Assembly (NCBI GenBank): GCA_050739575.1
Contig: JBOIBN010000049.1
Location: 1 to 18,837, forward strand
Length of the DNA: 18,837 nucleotides
Direction of reading: 5' to 3'
From: JBOIBN01 sp050739575
Lineage (GTDB): Bacteria; Pseudomonadota; Gammaproteobacteria; JAKDMP01
A program made the translations under genes and the position numbers. Below are positions 1-7,498 of this stretch, one piece after another (positions within the stretch are counted from its first letter, which is position 1; each line of letters opens with the position of its first letter). Below the pieces are notes generated by a model. It made no database searches. It was not told the origin of the DNA and worked only from the letters and a program-made list of their open reading frames with translations.

Positions 1-1306
1 TCGCAGTCGTGATCGTGGTCGGCGCGCTCGCCGTGAGCGCCGGTGTTGCCTTGGCCACGCTTGCTGTGTTCTCAATTGTTGTACCGACCTCACCTGTTGC
101 CTTGAGCGTCACGTTCGCCGTCGCCGTGCCGGCGTTGCCCTCGATCGACCCGAAGGCGCAGCTCACTACGCCCGAATCTTCGCTGCAACTGCCTTGCGTT
201 GCACTCGCCGAGACAAAGGTCGCCGCCGCCGGCACCGGCATCTTTACCGCCACCGCGGGCGAGGCAGCGCTGGCATTGTTGGTCGCGATCGTCTGGCTGA
301 CGTAGGTCTGATTCTGGCCCACCGTCTGCGGAGCGCTCACTGCAAGGCCGAGATCACCGTTGCTCTCGAAATAGGCCGCGCCCTCAAAGTTGCCATTGAT
401 CATGGCTTCCCACGCGCCGATGAGGCGGGTCGTACCAGAGACGGCAACAGCATTGCCGAACAAGTCAAACTCGGCACCGTCGCTGGCGGCGAATTCCTGG
501 GTCTGGGTCCAGTTACCGTTGTTTGACTCCGTATGCTCGAATGCCGTGCCCGGTGCGGGTTCGCCGTAATCGCCACCAGTCAAGTGATCCGCCCCCACGA
601 GAACGGTGTTGCCGGAGATAGCAACCGAGTCGCCAAAATCGTCGTATCCGTTAATATTTCCGTAAAACTCGGCGCTCTGGGTCCACGTGCCGTTCGACAG
701 AGTGTAAACGGTGGCTGTGCCCTGGGTGTATCCATAGTCGGGATCTTCGAAATAAGGCGCTTCGGTGGTCACGGCGGTCGTGCCCGAGAGGGCGACCGCT
801 GAGCCGCCCCCGAATGGAATGGCAATCTGATTCCACGTGCCGTCAGTTTCCGCGAAAGCATAGCCTTTGCTGTAATCGCACTCGTCGAGGGAAGGATCAT
901 AGCCGCAATTGGCGCCGACAAGCGCGTTCGTACCGTCGACGGCGACCGACCAGCCGAATTGGAAAATGTTGGTGTCGGACTCCGTAAGTTCCTGCACTTG
1001 GCTCCAGATGCCGCCCGGTTTCGTGAATATGTAAGCCACCCCCACTCCGCCAGCGCCGCCGTTCGGTGCGCCGATGATGGCGGTCGTACCGCTGAACGCG
1101 ACCGCCCAGCCAAAATCGTCGCCCGTAGCGCCGTCGTCTGCGCTGAGTTTCTGCACTTGGCTCCAAGTACCGCCCGTTTCGGTAAACACGTAGGCAGCGC
1201 CCTGGTGGATGCCGCCTACGGTTGCGTAGCTCGCGCCGATGATGGCGGTCGTACCGCGGAGTACCACCGAGCGCCCGAAGTGAGCATTCGCACCCCCATC
1301 GCTCGG
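1..1306 (-). CDS. FG-GAP beta-propeller protein, downstream part after a frameshift; partial at left edge
   Basis: This is the in-frame continuation of the secreted protein that starts at 2154. No stop codon occurs in this frame from about 1306 down to position 1, roughly 435 codons. The translation has about six repeats of some 50-60 residues, each with an FG-x-S/A-VA-x-SG-T-x-x-x-x-GA core and a G-x-W-x-Q-x-x-E/K-(L/F) end, for example FGWAVAFSGTTAIIGAP and FGDSVAISGNTVLVGAD. These are FG-GAP (integrin alpha-like) propeller blades. From about 340 down to 1 the sequence changes to a Thr/Ala/Val-rich stretch resembling a DUF11 domain of surface proteins (TATANVTLKATGEVG). The family suggests a secreted or surface-anchored adhesin-like protein; ligand and function are unknown. 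The C-terminus lies outside the window. The part has no plausible start of its own, so it belongs with the gene beginning at 2154. Confidence 0.7.
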
Positions 1307-2154
1307 GTAAGTTCCTGCACAAATGTCCAGGTTCCGTTGGATTCGTTGTATACGTAGACCGCGCCTTGCCCCGCGTTGCCATTGACCGTTTCGTACGCAC
1401 TCCCGACAAAGGCGGTGGCACCATCCAGGGCAACCGATGAGCCGAAGGCGTCAGACGCCCCACCGTTATTCGTCGCGATGACTTTCTGTTCGATCCATAC
1501 GAGCGGATCCACGGTGAGCGGATAGACAGCGTGCGCATCGTTCACCGCAATCAGGATGCGGTCGTCTTTGCTGGTCAATGTCGCCGGAACGACTTTGCCC
1601 TTCGCGTCGGTGACCACGAGCTTGCCGTAGCTGAGTTTGCCCCAAGCGAGATCGCCGCCATGAGACGACGCGTTGCGGTTCGCGGCAAGGGTCAACGTGA
1701 GTTCACCGTTGCCGTGGGGACGCTTCGCGACTGTGAAGCCCTGCTCGAAGCCCATCGGCAGCACCCGCCACCACTCGGTGACGCTGCCATGTGCGTAGGC
1801 GGCACGATTGGCCTGGATCGTCGGTGCAACCGGCTTGATCGGTATGAGTTGATTGCTCCGGCCATAGCTTGCAAGATGCAATGCGAGCGCGGGCGCATTT
1901 TTACCATTGAAGTGAACGCCGCCTTCCTCGAAGCAGGCCGTGAGCGATTGTCTGGGTAATGTCGCGCAGCCGTCCTTGCCGATGGCGTAGGCCGGACCCG
2001 CGTCCTTGGCGAGCGCCTGATAGAGCGCCGGGCGCAGAGCCGCGGGCAACGGCGCCGATGAAGAAGACTCGGCGGCAAAAGCCGAGCCCGCGAAAGAGGA
2101 AAACAGGATCAGCGCCGAGGCACTGAGACCCGGGACGATAGATTGACGGCTCAT
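1216..2154 (-). CDS. Secreted FG-GAP repeat protein, N-terminal part as read (frameshifted)
   Basis: The start ATG at 2154 is fixed by a strong Shine-Dalgarno (AGGAGG, 2165-2160) 5 nt upstream. It is followed by a clear Sec signal peptide with likely cleavage after Ala-Phe-Ala (residue 27). Residues about 30-210 form a non-repeat region with conserved-looking pieces (WWRVLPMGFEQGFTV, YPLTVDP) of the kind that often precedes FG-GAP repeats. The first propeller repeat follows (FGSSVALDGATAFVGSA ... GTWTFVQELT). After QELT, near 1305, the frame changes. As read, it continues as about 30 unrelated residues (from RAMGVRML) and stops at 1216, giving 312 aa. The homologous repeat (SDGGANAHFGRSVV) resumes in another frame once one base is added. 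An assembly error, a recent mutation or recoding would each explain this. Exported, function unknown. Confidence 0.7.
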   Translation of the reverse strand: MSRQSIVPGLSASALILFSSFAGSAFAAESSSSAPLPAALRPALYQALAKDAGPAYAIGKDGCATLPRQSLTACFEEGGVHFNGKNAPALALHLASYGRSNQLIPIKPVAPTIQANRAAYAHGSVTEWWRVLPMGFEQGFTVAKRPHGNGELTLTLAANRNASSHGGDLAWGKLSYGKLVVTDAKGKVVPATLTSKDDRILIAVNDAHAVYPLTVDPLVWIEQKVIATNNGGASDAFGSSVALDGATAFVGSAYETVNGNAGQGAVYVYNESNGTWTFVQELTRAMGVRMLTSGARWYSAVRPPSSARATQP

Positions 2155-2280
2155 GGCTCCCTCCTGACGGATTCGTCGGTTAAAGGCCGTATGCAGGCAC
2201 GCCGCTCCGGGCGAAGGCCCGCATCCAGCTTCGAACCTTACTCCCGTCCGCCCTCGTCCTGCAACACTGCCGGAAGCGCC
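2155..2280 (-). promoter_or_regulatory. Leader and weak candidate promoter of the FG-GAP gene
   Basis: This stretch lies between the trmB terminator and the FG-GAP start. A weak sigma70-like pair reads TTGCAG (2264-2259) and TAAGGT (2240-2235) with an 18-nt spacer. The inferred leader of about 75 nt can fold: ATGCGGGC (2224-2217) pairs with GCCTGCAT (2198-2191), allowing one G-U pair, and a GACG-AATC-CGTC hairpin (2177-2166) sits just upstream of the Shine-Dalgarno. No known riboswitch class was recognised. The promoter assignment is speculative. Confidence 0.25.
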
Positions 2281-2308
2281 GAAACAAAAAGGCGGCCCGC
2301 AGGCCGCC
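2281..2308 (-). terminator. Intrinsic terminator after trmB
   Basis: On the minus strand, 37 nt past the trmB stop, a 7-bp perfect GC stem GGCGGCC / GGCCGCC (2308-2302 with 2297-2291) with a 4-nt loop is followed by TTTTTGTTTC (2290-2281). This is a textbook rho-independent terminator. It ends the thiS-thiG-trmB unit before the FG-GAP gene. Confidence 0.85.
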
Positions 2309-2345
2309 TTCTGTTCATCGGTGATGGGAAGCCGGGATCGGCGGC

Positions 2346-3077
2346 TCAGGCGGCGCGTCGATAGGCGAGATCGAAAATTTCGTGCCCTTCGCCCTCGCCA
2401 CGCTGTTCGAAACGCGTTTGCGGACGCGGCGGACGCTTGACGAAGCCGCGATCGTCGGCGAGATTCTCCAGGCCCGGCGTACCGTTCAGGATGATGCGCA
2501 TCTGTTCGGCGTAACCCGCCCAGTCGGTCGCGAGTTCGAGCCGCCCGCCGACGGCGAGCTTGGCCGAAACCAGCAGGGCGAATTCTTCCTGGATCAGGCG
2601 GCGTTTGTGGTGGCGCTTCTTCGGCCACGGGTCGGGGAAATACACCAGGATTTCATCGAGCGAATCGTCGGGGATTTCGTTGCGCAGCACCAGCGCGGCA
2701 TCGCGGGCGGCGATGCGCACGTTCTCGATGCCCTCGCGCTCGAGCCTCAGCAGCAGATGACCGATGCCCGGCCGGTGCACGTCCACTCCGATGTAATTGC
2801 GTTCCGGATTCTTGCGGGCAAGGTCGGCGAGGGCGTCGCCGTTGCCGAAGCCGACTTCGAGCGTGATCGGCGCGCGGCGTCCGAAAACCGCGGCGAGATC
2901 CACGGCCGCCTCGCTCCGGGGAAAAGCGTAACGCGGCAAAATCTTTTCGAGTGCCCGCGACTGTGCGCTGGTAAGCCGCCCCTCGCGACGCACGAAACTT
3001 CTCACCGCGCGCTGCTGCTGCCCGGATACGATCCGCGGTGCGGCGCTGGGCGCGGCGGCGGCGCGTGGATCGCTCAT
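2346..3077 (-). CDS. trmB: tRNA (guanine-N7-)-methyltransferase TrmB
   Basis: SAM-dependent enzyme that methylates guanine 46 in the variable loop of tRNAs to m7G, in the cytoplasm. The 243-residue product has the family's N-terminal RSFVRREGRLTSAQ motif (about 26-39), the SAM-binding EVGFGNG loop (74-80), the signature FPDPWPKKRHHKRR (147-160) and the TDW motif (184-186). All are typical of full-length TrmB. The chosen ATG at 3077 shares its A with the thiG stop (TGATG), so translation is probably coupled to thiG. The frame stays open upstream, but that extension lies inside thiG and looks like a shadow. The gene is last in the thiS-thiG-trmB unit and is followed by an intrinsic terminator. 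The thi-trmB neighbourhood is common in gammaproteobacteria. Confidence 0.96.
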   Translation of the reverse strand: MSDPRAAAAPSAAPRIVSGQQQRAVRSFVRREGRLTSAQSRALEKILPRYAFPRSEAAVDLAAVFGRRAPITLEVGFGNGDALADLARKNPERNYIGVDVHRPGIGHLLLRLEREGIENVRIAARDAALVLRNEIPDDSLDEILVYFPDPWPKKRHHKRRLIQEEFALLVSAKLAVGGRLELATDWAGYAEQMRIILNGTPGLENLADDRGFVKRPPRPQTRFEQRGEGEGHEIFDLAYRRAA

Positions 3078-3892
3078 CAGAAAAACACTCCCGTGTCGGG
3101 CGAAGACGCACTCGCATAACGCTTGCGTGCAATGCGTCCGGCCAGATAGGCATCGCGTCCGGCGGCGACCGCCGCGCGCATCGCGCGGGCCATCAATACA
3201 GGATCGCGCGCGTGGGCGATGGCCGTGTTCATGAGCACGCCGTCGCAACCGAGTTCCATCGCGATTGCGGCATCGGAGGCCGTGCCCACCCCGGCATCCA
3301 CCAGCACAGGGATCTTGGCGCCTTCGACGATCTCGCGCACGTTATAGCGGTTCTGGATACCGAGGCCCGAACCAATCGGTGCCGCAAGTGGCATTACCGC
3401 CACGCAGCCGGCGGCCTCGACCCGCCGTGCCATGAGCGGATCGTCGCTGATGTAGGCCATAACCTCGAAGCCTTCCGCGGCCAAGGTTTCGGTTGCCTCG
3501 AGCGTACCAATCATGTCTGGATACAAGGTTTTCTCATCGCCGATGACCTCAAGCTTAATGAGTGCCGCGCCGTCCAATAGTTCCCGCGCGAGGCGCGCCG
3601 TGCGTACCGCGTCGGCGACCGTGTGGCAGCCTGCGGTATTGGGTAATATCGTGTAGCGCGCGGGTGAAATCACGTCGAGCAGATTGGGTTCGCCGGGAGT
3701 CTGGCCGATATTGGTGCGGCGTACGGCTATGGTCACGATCTCGGCGCCGGAGGCTTCGATCGCGCGGCGGGTCTCTTCGAGATCGCGGTATTTGCCGGTG
3801 CCGACCAAGAGGCGCGAGCTGTACTCGTGCCCTGCGATCACCAGCGTTTCGCCGGCTGCGAATTCCAGAACCTCGGATTCGGCCCGGGCCAT
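3077..3892 (-). CDS. thiG: Thiazole synthase ThiG
   Basis: ThiG forms the thiazole phosphate of thiamin from 1-deoxy-D-xylulose 5-phosphate, dehydroglycine and sulfur carried as ThiS thiocarboxylate. The 271-aa protein matches the family along its length. It has the LLVGTGKY start of the barrel (about 29-35), RRTN (58-61), LPNTAGC (83-89), the Schiff-base lysine in LIKLEVIGD (K113), the phosphate-binding APIGSGLGI, and VLVDAGVGTASDAA followed by GVLMNTAIA. The ATG at 3892 overlaps the last base of the thiS stop, so the pair is translationally coupled. The ThiS-ThiG complex is the known functional unit. No thiF, thiH/thiO or thiE is present here, so those must lie elsewhere. No TPP riboswitch was recognised upstream. 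Confidence 0.97.
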   Translation of the reverse strand: MARAESEVLEFAAGETLVIAGHEYSSRLLVGTGKYRDLEETRRAIEASGAEIVTIAVRRTNIGQTPGEPNLLDVISPARYTILPNTAGCHTVADAVRTARLARELLDGAALIKLEVIGDEKTLYPDMIGTLEATETLAAEGFEVMAYISDDPLMARRVEAAGCVAVMPLAAPIGSGLGIQNRYNVREIVEGAKIPVLVDAGVGTASDAAIAMELGCDGVLMNTAIAHARDPVLMARAMRAAVAAGRDAYLAGRIARKRYASASSPDTGVFF

Positions 3893-4092
3893 CAGCCGCC
3901 TCCGATGGCGCCGATCAGCTCCACCCGGTCGCCCTCGGCGAGACAGCGCCGGCCGTGTTCGCTCGCCGGAACAACGCTGCCGTTCACTTCCACCGCGACC
4001 CGCCGTCCGGCGAGATCCAGAGTCGCGATAAGGTCGTCTACCGTTGCAGCTGGTGGGAATTCGCGCCGGGTGCCGTTGAGCTCGATCTGCAT
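3892..4092 (-). CDS. thiS: Sulfur carrier protein ThiS
   Basis: A small (66-aa) ubiquitin-fold protein with the diagnostic C-terminal Gly-Gly (IGAIGGG) that is adenylated and converted to a thiocarboxylate to deliver sulfur to ThiG. The N-terminal strand (MQIELNGTRREF), the central VAVEVNGSVVP segment and the final DRVELIGAIGGG all fit ThiS/MoaD-like carriers. The 1-nt overlap with thiG supports ThiS over MoaD. The start ATG at 4092 has no obvious Shine-Dalgarno. The 69-bp gap upstream is shared with the divergent chorismatase gene and contains an inverted repeat (4126-4148). Confidence 0.93.
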   Translation of the reverse strand: MQIELNGTRREFPPAATVDDLIATLDLAGRRVAVEVNGSVVPASEHGRRCLAEGDRVELIGAIGGG

Positions 4093-4125
4093 GTCGCTAT
4101 TTTACCACTCGAGCCGCTCCAAGCC

Positions 4126-4148
4126 GCTAAAATGGCTGCAATTTTAGC
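4126..4148. promoter_or_regulatory. Inverted repeat in the thiS / chorismatase divergent promoter region
   Basis: The perfect 8-bp inverted repeat GCTAAAAT-N7-ATTTTAGC is centred in the 69-bp gap between the divergent genes. Each arm contains TAAAAT, a possible -10 element: on the plus strand at 4128-4133 toward the chorismatase and on the minus strand at 4146-4141 toward thiS. No convincing -35 was found for either direction. It may be an operator or the core of back-to-back promoters. This is an inference from position and symmetry only. Confidence 0.35.
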
Positions 4149-4161
4149 CGTCTGAGGTCCA

Positions 4162-5139
4162 GTGAACGTCTCCATGCGCTTGATCGATACCGCTGCGGCC
4201 GAGCCCCTTGCGCGGACGTCGGGAACCCTCGCCCTGATCCGGCACGCCACGTCGCGCTCGCCCGGAGAACCCGGCGCACCTTGGCTCGATACCGGGCTCG
4301 AAGCGCTCGGCGGGCCGGCGGCGGTAGAACTGTGGCAGGTGCCGGGCCCGGTGGAGGATCGCATCCAAGGGCCGTTTCGGGTCCGCGCGGCGGGAGAAGT
4401 CGCGTTTCTCGCGGCGGTATTCCCCGACCGCGAAGATCTCGCACCCGTCGCCGAGACCCTGTACCGCGAGCTTTATGCCGCCGCCGCCGCACTCGGACGG
4501 CCGCATCTCCTGAGGGTCTGGCACTACTTTCCGCGTATTCATGCCCGAATCGGACACGATGACCGTTACCGACGTTTCTGCACCGGTCGCAGCAAGGCAC
4601 TGACGGCCCTCGGGGTGGCGACTGCGGCACTCCCCGCGGCCTCGCTCCTCGGCGCCGAGGCCCCCGGCCTTCTCTGCTATGCCCTGCTCGCCGCAACCCC
4701 CGGCACGCAAATCGAAAACCCCCGTCAGCGAAGTGCCTTTCGCTATCCGGCCCGCTACGGGCGCGATCGTCCCGCCTTCTCGCGTGCGGTCGCCAAGAAC
4801 TGGAACGGTGCGAACCAGCTCTACATTTCCGGCACCGCGAGCATTACCGGACATGCGTCCCATCACGCGACGACGCTCGAGCAGCTCGGAGAAACATTGG
4901 CCAACCTCGAAGCCCTACTCGCCGCTGCCCACGAGCATGCCGGACTGCACGCCGACGGGCTGCGAAGCATCGCGCCGCTCAAGGTATATCTGCGCCACGG
5001 CGACGATCTTGCGCCGGTACGCGACGCGCTTGCCGAACGTCTGGGTGCCGGGCATCCGGTACAGTATCTGCGCGCCGATGTATGCCGTCCCGAACTGCTG
5101 GTGGAAATCGAGGGTATGGCCGTTTCGACGGCGGCCTGA
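4162..5139 (+). CDS. Chorismatase of the FkbO/Hyg5/XanB2 family
   Basis: Enzymes of this family hydrolyse chorismate to pyruvate plus a dihydroxycyclohexadiene carboxylate, 3-hydroxybenzoate or 4-hydroxybenzoate, depending on subtype. The 325-aa length is typical. Family-like motifs include VWHYFPRIH (119-127), FCTGRSKA (139-146), the NPRQ...F.YP.RYG segment (186-200), GTASITGHAS (224-233) and the C-terminal RidA-like end DVCRPELLVEIEG (306-318), which carries the conserved acidic active-site residue. The GTG start at 4162 is supported by GAGG 5 nt upstream; ATG 4174 is the alternative. XanB2-type members feed ubiquinone and aryl-polyene pigment synthesis. Here it could replace UbiC, but the subtype cannot be read with certainty. 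Such genes are sometimes misannotated as pteridine-dependent oxygenases. It is divergent from thiS and followed by tRNA-Gly. Confidence 0.85.
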   Translation: MNVSMRLIDTAAAEPLARTSGTLALIRHATSRSPGEPGAPWLDTGLEALGGPAAVELWQVPGPVEDRIQGPFRVRAAGEVAFLAAVFPDREDLAPVAETLYRELYAAAAALGRPHLLRVWHYFPRIHARIGHDDRYRRFCTGRSKALTALGVATAALPAASLLGAEAPGLLCYALLAATPGTQIENPRQRSAFRYPARYGRDRPAFSRAVAKNWNGANQLYISGTASITGHASHHATTLEQLGETLANLEALLAAAHEHAGLHADGLRSIAPLKVYLRHGDDLAPVRDALAERLGAGHPVQYLRADVCRPELLVEIEGMAVSTAA

Positions 5140-5152
5140 GGACTGTTAGAAT
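5123..5152 (+). promoter_or_regulatory. Candidate promoter of tRNA-Gly
   Basis: TAGAAT (5147-5152) is a good -10 box placed 10 nt before the tRNA 5' end. A weak TTTCGA (5123-5128) lies 18 nt upstream, inside the end of the chorismatase gene. The tRNA could instead be processed from chorismatase read-through. Confidence 0.35.
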
Positions 5153-5162
5153 GCGTTTCGAC

Positions 5163-5236
5163 GCGGGTGTAGTTCAATGGTAGAACTGCAGCTTCCCAAG
5201 CTGCTAACGTGGGTTCGATTCCCATCACCCGCTCCA
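5163..5236 (+). tRNA. tRNA-Gly (anticodon CCC)
   Basis: The 74-nt cloverleaf has acceptor arms GCGGGTG (5163-5169) and CACCCGC (5226-5232), discriminator T and encoded CCA (5234-5236). The anticodon stem GCAGC/GCTGC encloses loop TTCCCAA, with anticodon CCC at 5195-5197. The T arm reads GTGGGTTCGATTCCCAT. It decodes GGG. It lies 23 bp after the chorismatase gene, and no terminator was seen after it. Confidence 0.97.
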
Positions 5237-5374
5237 TTTCTGCGCGATATTACCGACAAATTGCCGGGGCTTTGCAGCCGCGCGTTGGACATCAGGCGCA
5301 GGGCGAGCGGTCTTGCCAGCTGCGCGGCGGGACGCGTAAGGTGAATGTCCACGGCTAGCCCCGGAACGTTCGAT

Positions 5375-7498
5375 ATGGCCAAGAAACGCTCGATTCCGCG
5401 CCGCATCCTGAAATGGACAGGCATCACCATCGTCACGCTCATCGTGCTGATCGTCATCGCCGTCCTGGTGATTCCGCATGTGGTCAACACCGGTCCGGTC
5501 AAGCGCGAAATCGAGAATGTCGCAAGCCGCAACACCGGCCGCGCGGTGACGATTACCGGACCGATTTCGCTCACGCTCTTTCCCTGGGTCGGATTCGACG
5601 CCAAGGATGTGAGCATGGCGAACGCATCGGGTTTCGGCACGCAGCCGTTCATGCACGTAAACGAACTGGAGGTTCATGTCAAGCTGATCCCGCTCATTTT
5701 TCACAACGTACAGGTATCGGGAATCACGCTGGACCAACCCACGCTTACACTCGCGCGCAAGGCGGACGGGACGAGCAACTGGCAGGATTTGACAGCGAAC
5801 AAGAATAAGGAGACGAACAAACAGGCACCGGGGGAAAGACGCGGCGCCATTACGAAACTGTTCATCGGACGTGTTACGGTCAACGGCGCAACCCTCGACT
5901 ACACGGATGCACATACGGGCAAGCATTACACCGTAAGGAATGGAGAACTCGACGCCAGCGACATAGTGCCCGGCAAGCCTTTTCCGCTCAGCCTTCAGTT
6001 CGATGTCGCCAGCATGCGGCCGCATTTCAAGGCGCGTGCCAAGCTCGATACGCAGGCCGTAGTCAATGCCTCATCCAGCATCGTCACCCTCAGCGACGGT
6101 TCCTTCATAAGTGAAATCACCCAGGCGGGGCTCGGCACGGAATCGCTCCCGGTCAACGCGCAATGGAAGAGCATTTCGCTCGATCAAACCGCAGGCACGG
6201 CGATTCTCTCCGGACTCGCTCTCAAGGTGGCGAACCTCAACGCGGAGTTGGATGCCAAGGCGAGCGGTCTGAACCAGACACCGACCTTTAGCGGTCATCT
6301 GGAAGTGCCGGATTTCGCTCCGCGGCCCTTCTTCACGGCACTCGGCGATACCATTCCAACGACTTTCACGGGCTTCAAGCAGGCCAGCCTGACGACGGAT
6401 CTCGACGCAGGCACACAGTCCGCCAAACTGACGAATCTCAAGCTCGAGCTCGACGACACCACGCTCACCGGAACCGCCAGGATTATCAATTTCGACACGC
6501 ATGCGCTGCGCTTCAATCTTGCCGCCGACCGGGTCGATCTCGACGATTATCTGCCGGCGAGTGCAAAACAGTCCGCGCCCGTCGTCGCCGAGAGCCACGG
6601 CAAAAACTTCACGGAAACCCGCCTGCCCGGAGACCTGCTCAAGAAGCTCGACCTTTCCGGTAAGCTCGCGATCGGTCAGCTCACGGGCTTCGGTCTCCTC
6701 GCACAAAACCTGGCCGTGACGCTCAAGGCCGCGAATGGCACTCTCTCCGCCGATCCGATCGCAGCGACGCTCTATGGCGGCAGCTATAGCGGCAAACTCA
6801 GCGCCACGGCCGCGGGGAACGGAATCCGTTTGACCATCGCGCAGAAACTGATGCAGGTGGACACGGGCAAGCTGATTACCGCACTCTCCGGCAGCGCGCG
6901 TCTGACAGGAGCCGGCGATGTCTCGATTCAGTTGACCGGGCAGGGCGATACCGTCGCCGAACTGCAGGACAATCTCAAGGGACAGACGACGTTCGCGATC
7001 AAGCGCGGAACGTTGGAAGGCGTCAACCTGTGGCAATCCCTCGAACAGGCCTACGTGCTCGTCAAGGAGCGCAAGAAAATACCGATTGCGGGACCGGACC
7101 GCACGGAATTCACGGACCTTGAAGGAACCGGGAACATCGCCAACGGCATCATGAAAAGCGATGCGCTGAGCGCCGACTTGCCGTCCCTCGCGCTAACCGG
7201 CCACGGCAACATGAACTTCAAGGACGGCTCCCTCGATTACGACCTGCTCGGCAAGGTGCACGATGCACCGAAAACCGCGAACGCCGACCTCTCGGGGCTC
7301 GACGGACTCGCGGTGCCGATTCACGTGAGCGGCGAATTCAGTCATCTTTCCGTGAAACCCGACATCCTGGCGATCATCGAGGCGAAGGCGAAGTCCGCGC
7401 TGCAGAAGAAACTCGATCTGCAAAAACAATCGACCCAGGACAAGCTCAAGCAGAAGCTCCAGGATCTGCTCGGCGGAGACAATGGCGGAGGCGGCTGA
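5375..7498 (+). CDS. AsmA family envelope protein
   Basis: AsmA-like proteins are inner-membrane-anchored, largely periplasmic proteins of the bridge-like lipid-transport/outer-membrane biogenesis group. The product (707 aa from this ATG) has a basic N-terminus, one long hydrophobic segment (about residues 13-37), and the AsmA N-terminal pattern: PVKREIENVASRNTGRAVTITGPISLTLFPWVGFDAKDVSMAN in short pieces. Much beta-type sequence follows, then the C-terminal AsmA_2-like region (GVNLWQSLEQAY, SLDYDLLGKV, VPIHVSGEFSHLSVKPD). It ends in a Lys/Gln-rich helix and a Gly-rich tail. ATG 5345 is an in-frame alternative adding 10 residues; neither start has a strong Shine-Dalgarno, and 5375 matches the usual AsmA start better. 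The 3' end overlaps mutY by 17 bp. An asmA-mutY-yggX order is familiar from pseudomonads. Confidence 0.9.
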   Translation: MAKKRSIPRRILKWTGITIVTLIVLIVIAVLVIPHVVNTGPVKREIENVASRNTGRAVTITGPISLTLFPWVGFDAKDVSMANASGFGTQPFMHVNELEVHVKLIPLIFHNVQVSGITLDQPTLTLARKADGTSNWQDLTANKNKETNKQAPGERRGAITKLFIGRVTVNGATLDYTDAHTGKHYTVRNGELDASDIVPGKPFPLSLQFDVASMRPHFKARAKLDTQAVVNASSSIVTLSDGSFISEITQAGLGTESLPVNAQWKSISLDQTAGTAILSGLALKVANLNAELDAKASGLNQTPTFSGHLEVPDFAPRPFFTALGDTIPTTFTGFKQASLTTDLDAGTQSAKLTNLKLELDDTTLTGTARIINFDTHALRFNLAADRVDLDDYLPASAKQSAPVVAESHGKNFTETRLPGDLLKKLDLSGKLAIGQLTGFGLLAQNLAVTLKAANGTLSADPIAATLYGGSYSGKLSATAAGNGIRLTIAQKLMQVDTGKLITALSGSARLTGAGDVSIQLTGQGDTVAELQDNLKGQTTFAIKRGTLEGVNLWQSLEQAYVLVKERKKIPIAGPDRTEFTDLEGTGNIANGIMKSDALSADLPSLALTGHGNMNFKDGSLDYDLLGKVHDAPKTANADLSGLDGLAVPIHVSGEFSHLSVKPDILAIIEAKAKSALQKKLDLQKQSTQDKLKQKLQDLLGGDNGGGG

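Noticed and set aside
194..1357. Several plus-strand open frames across the FG-GAP region
   Set aside because: They are antisense to regularly repeating propeller codons and have no start-site support; the repeat periodicity explains their openness.
2155..2628. Upstream extension of the FG-GAP frame beyond ATG 2154
   Set aside because: It would run backwards through the trmB terminator into trmB. The signal peptide and strong Shine-Dalgarno fix the start at 2154.
4093..4161. TPP riboswitch upstream of thiS
   Set aside because: The gap is only 69 bp and no CTGAGA or other conserved TPP-box sequence was seen on the minus strand.
6071..7036. A 321-codon minus-strand open frame within the AsmA-family gene
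   Set aside because: Arg/Glu/Gly-rich shadow with no family pattern; the plus-strand AsmA frame is coherent throughout.
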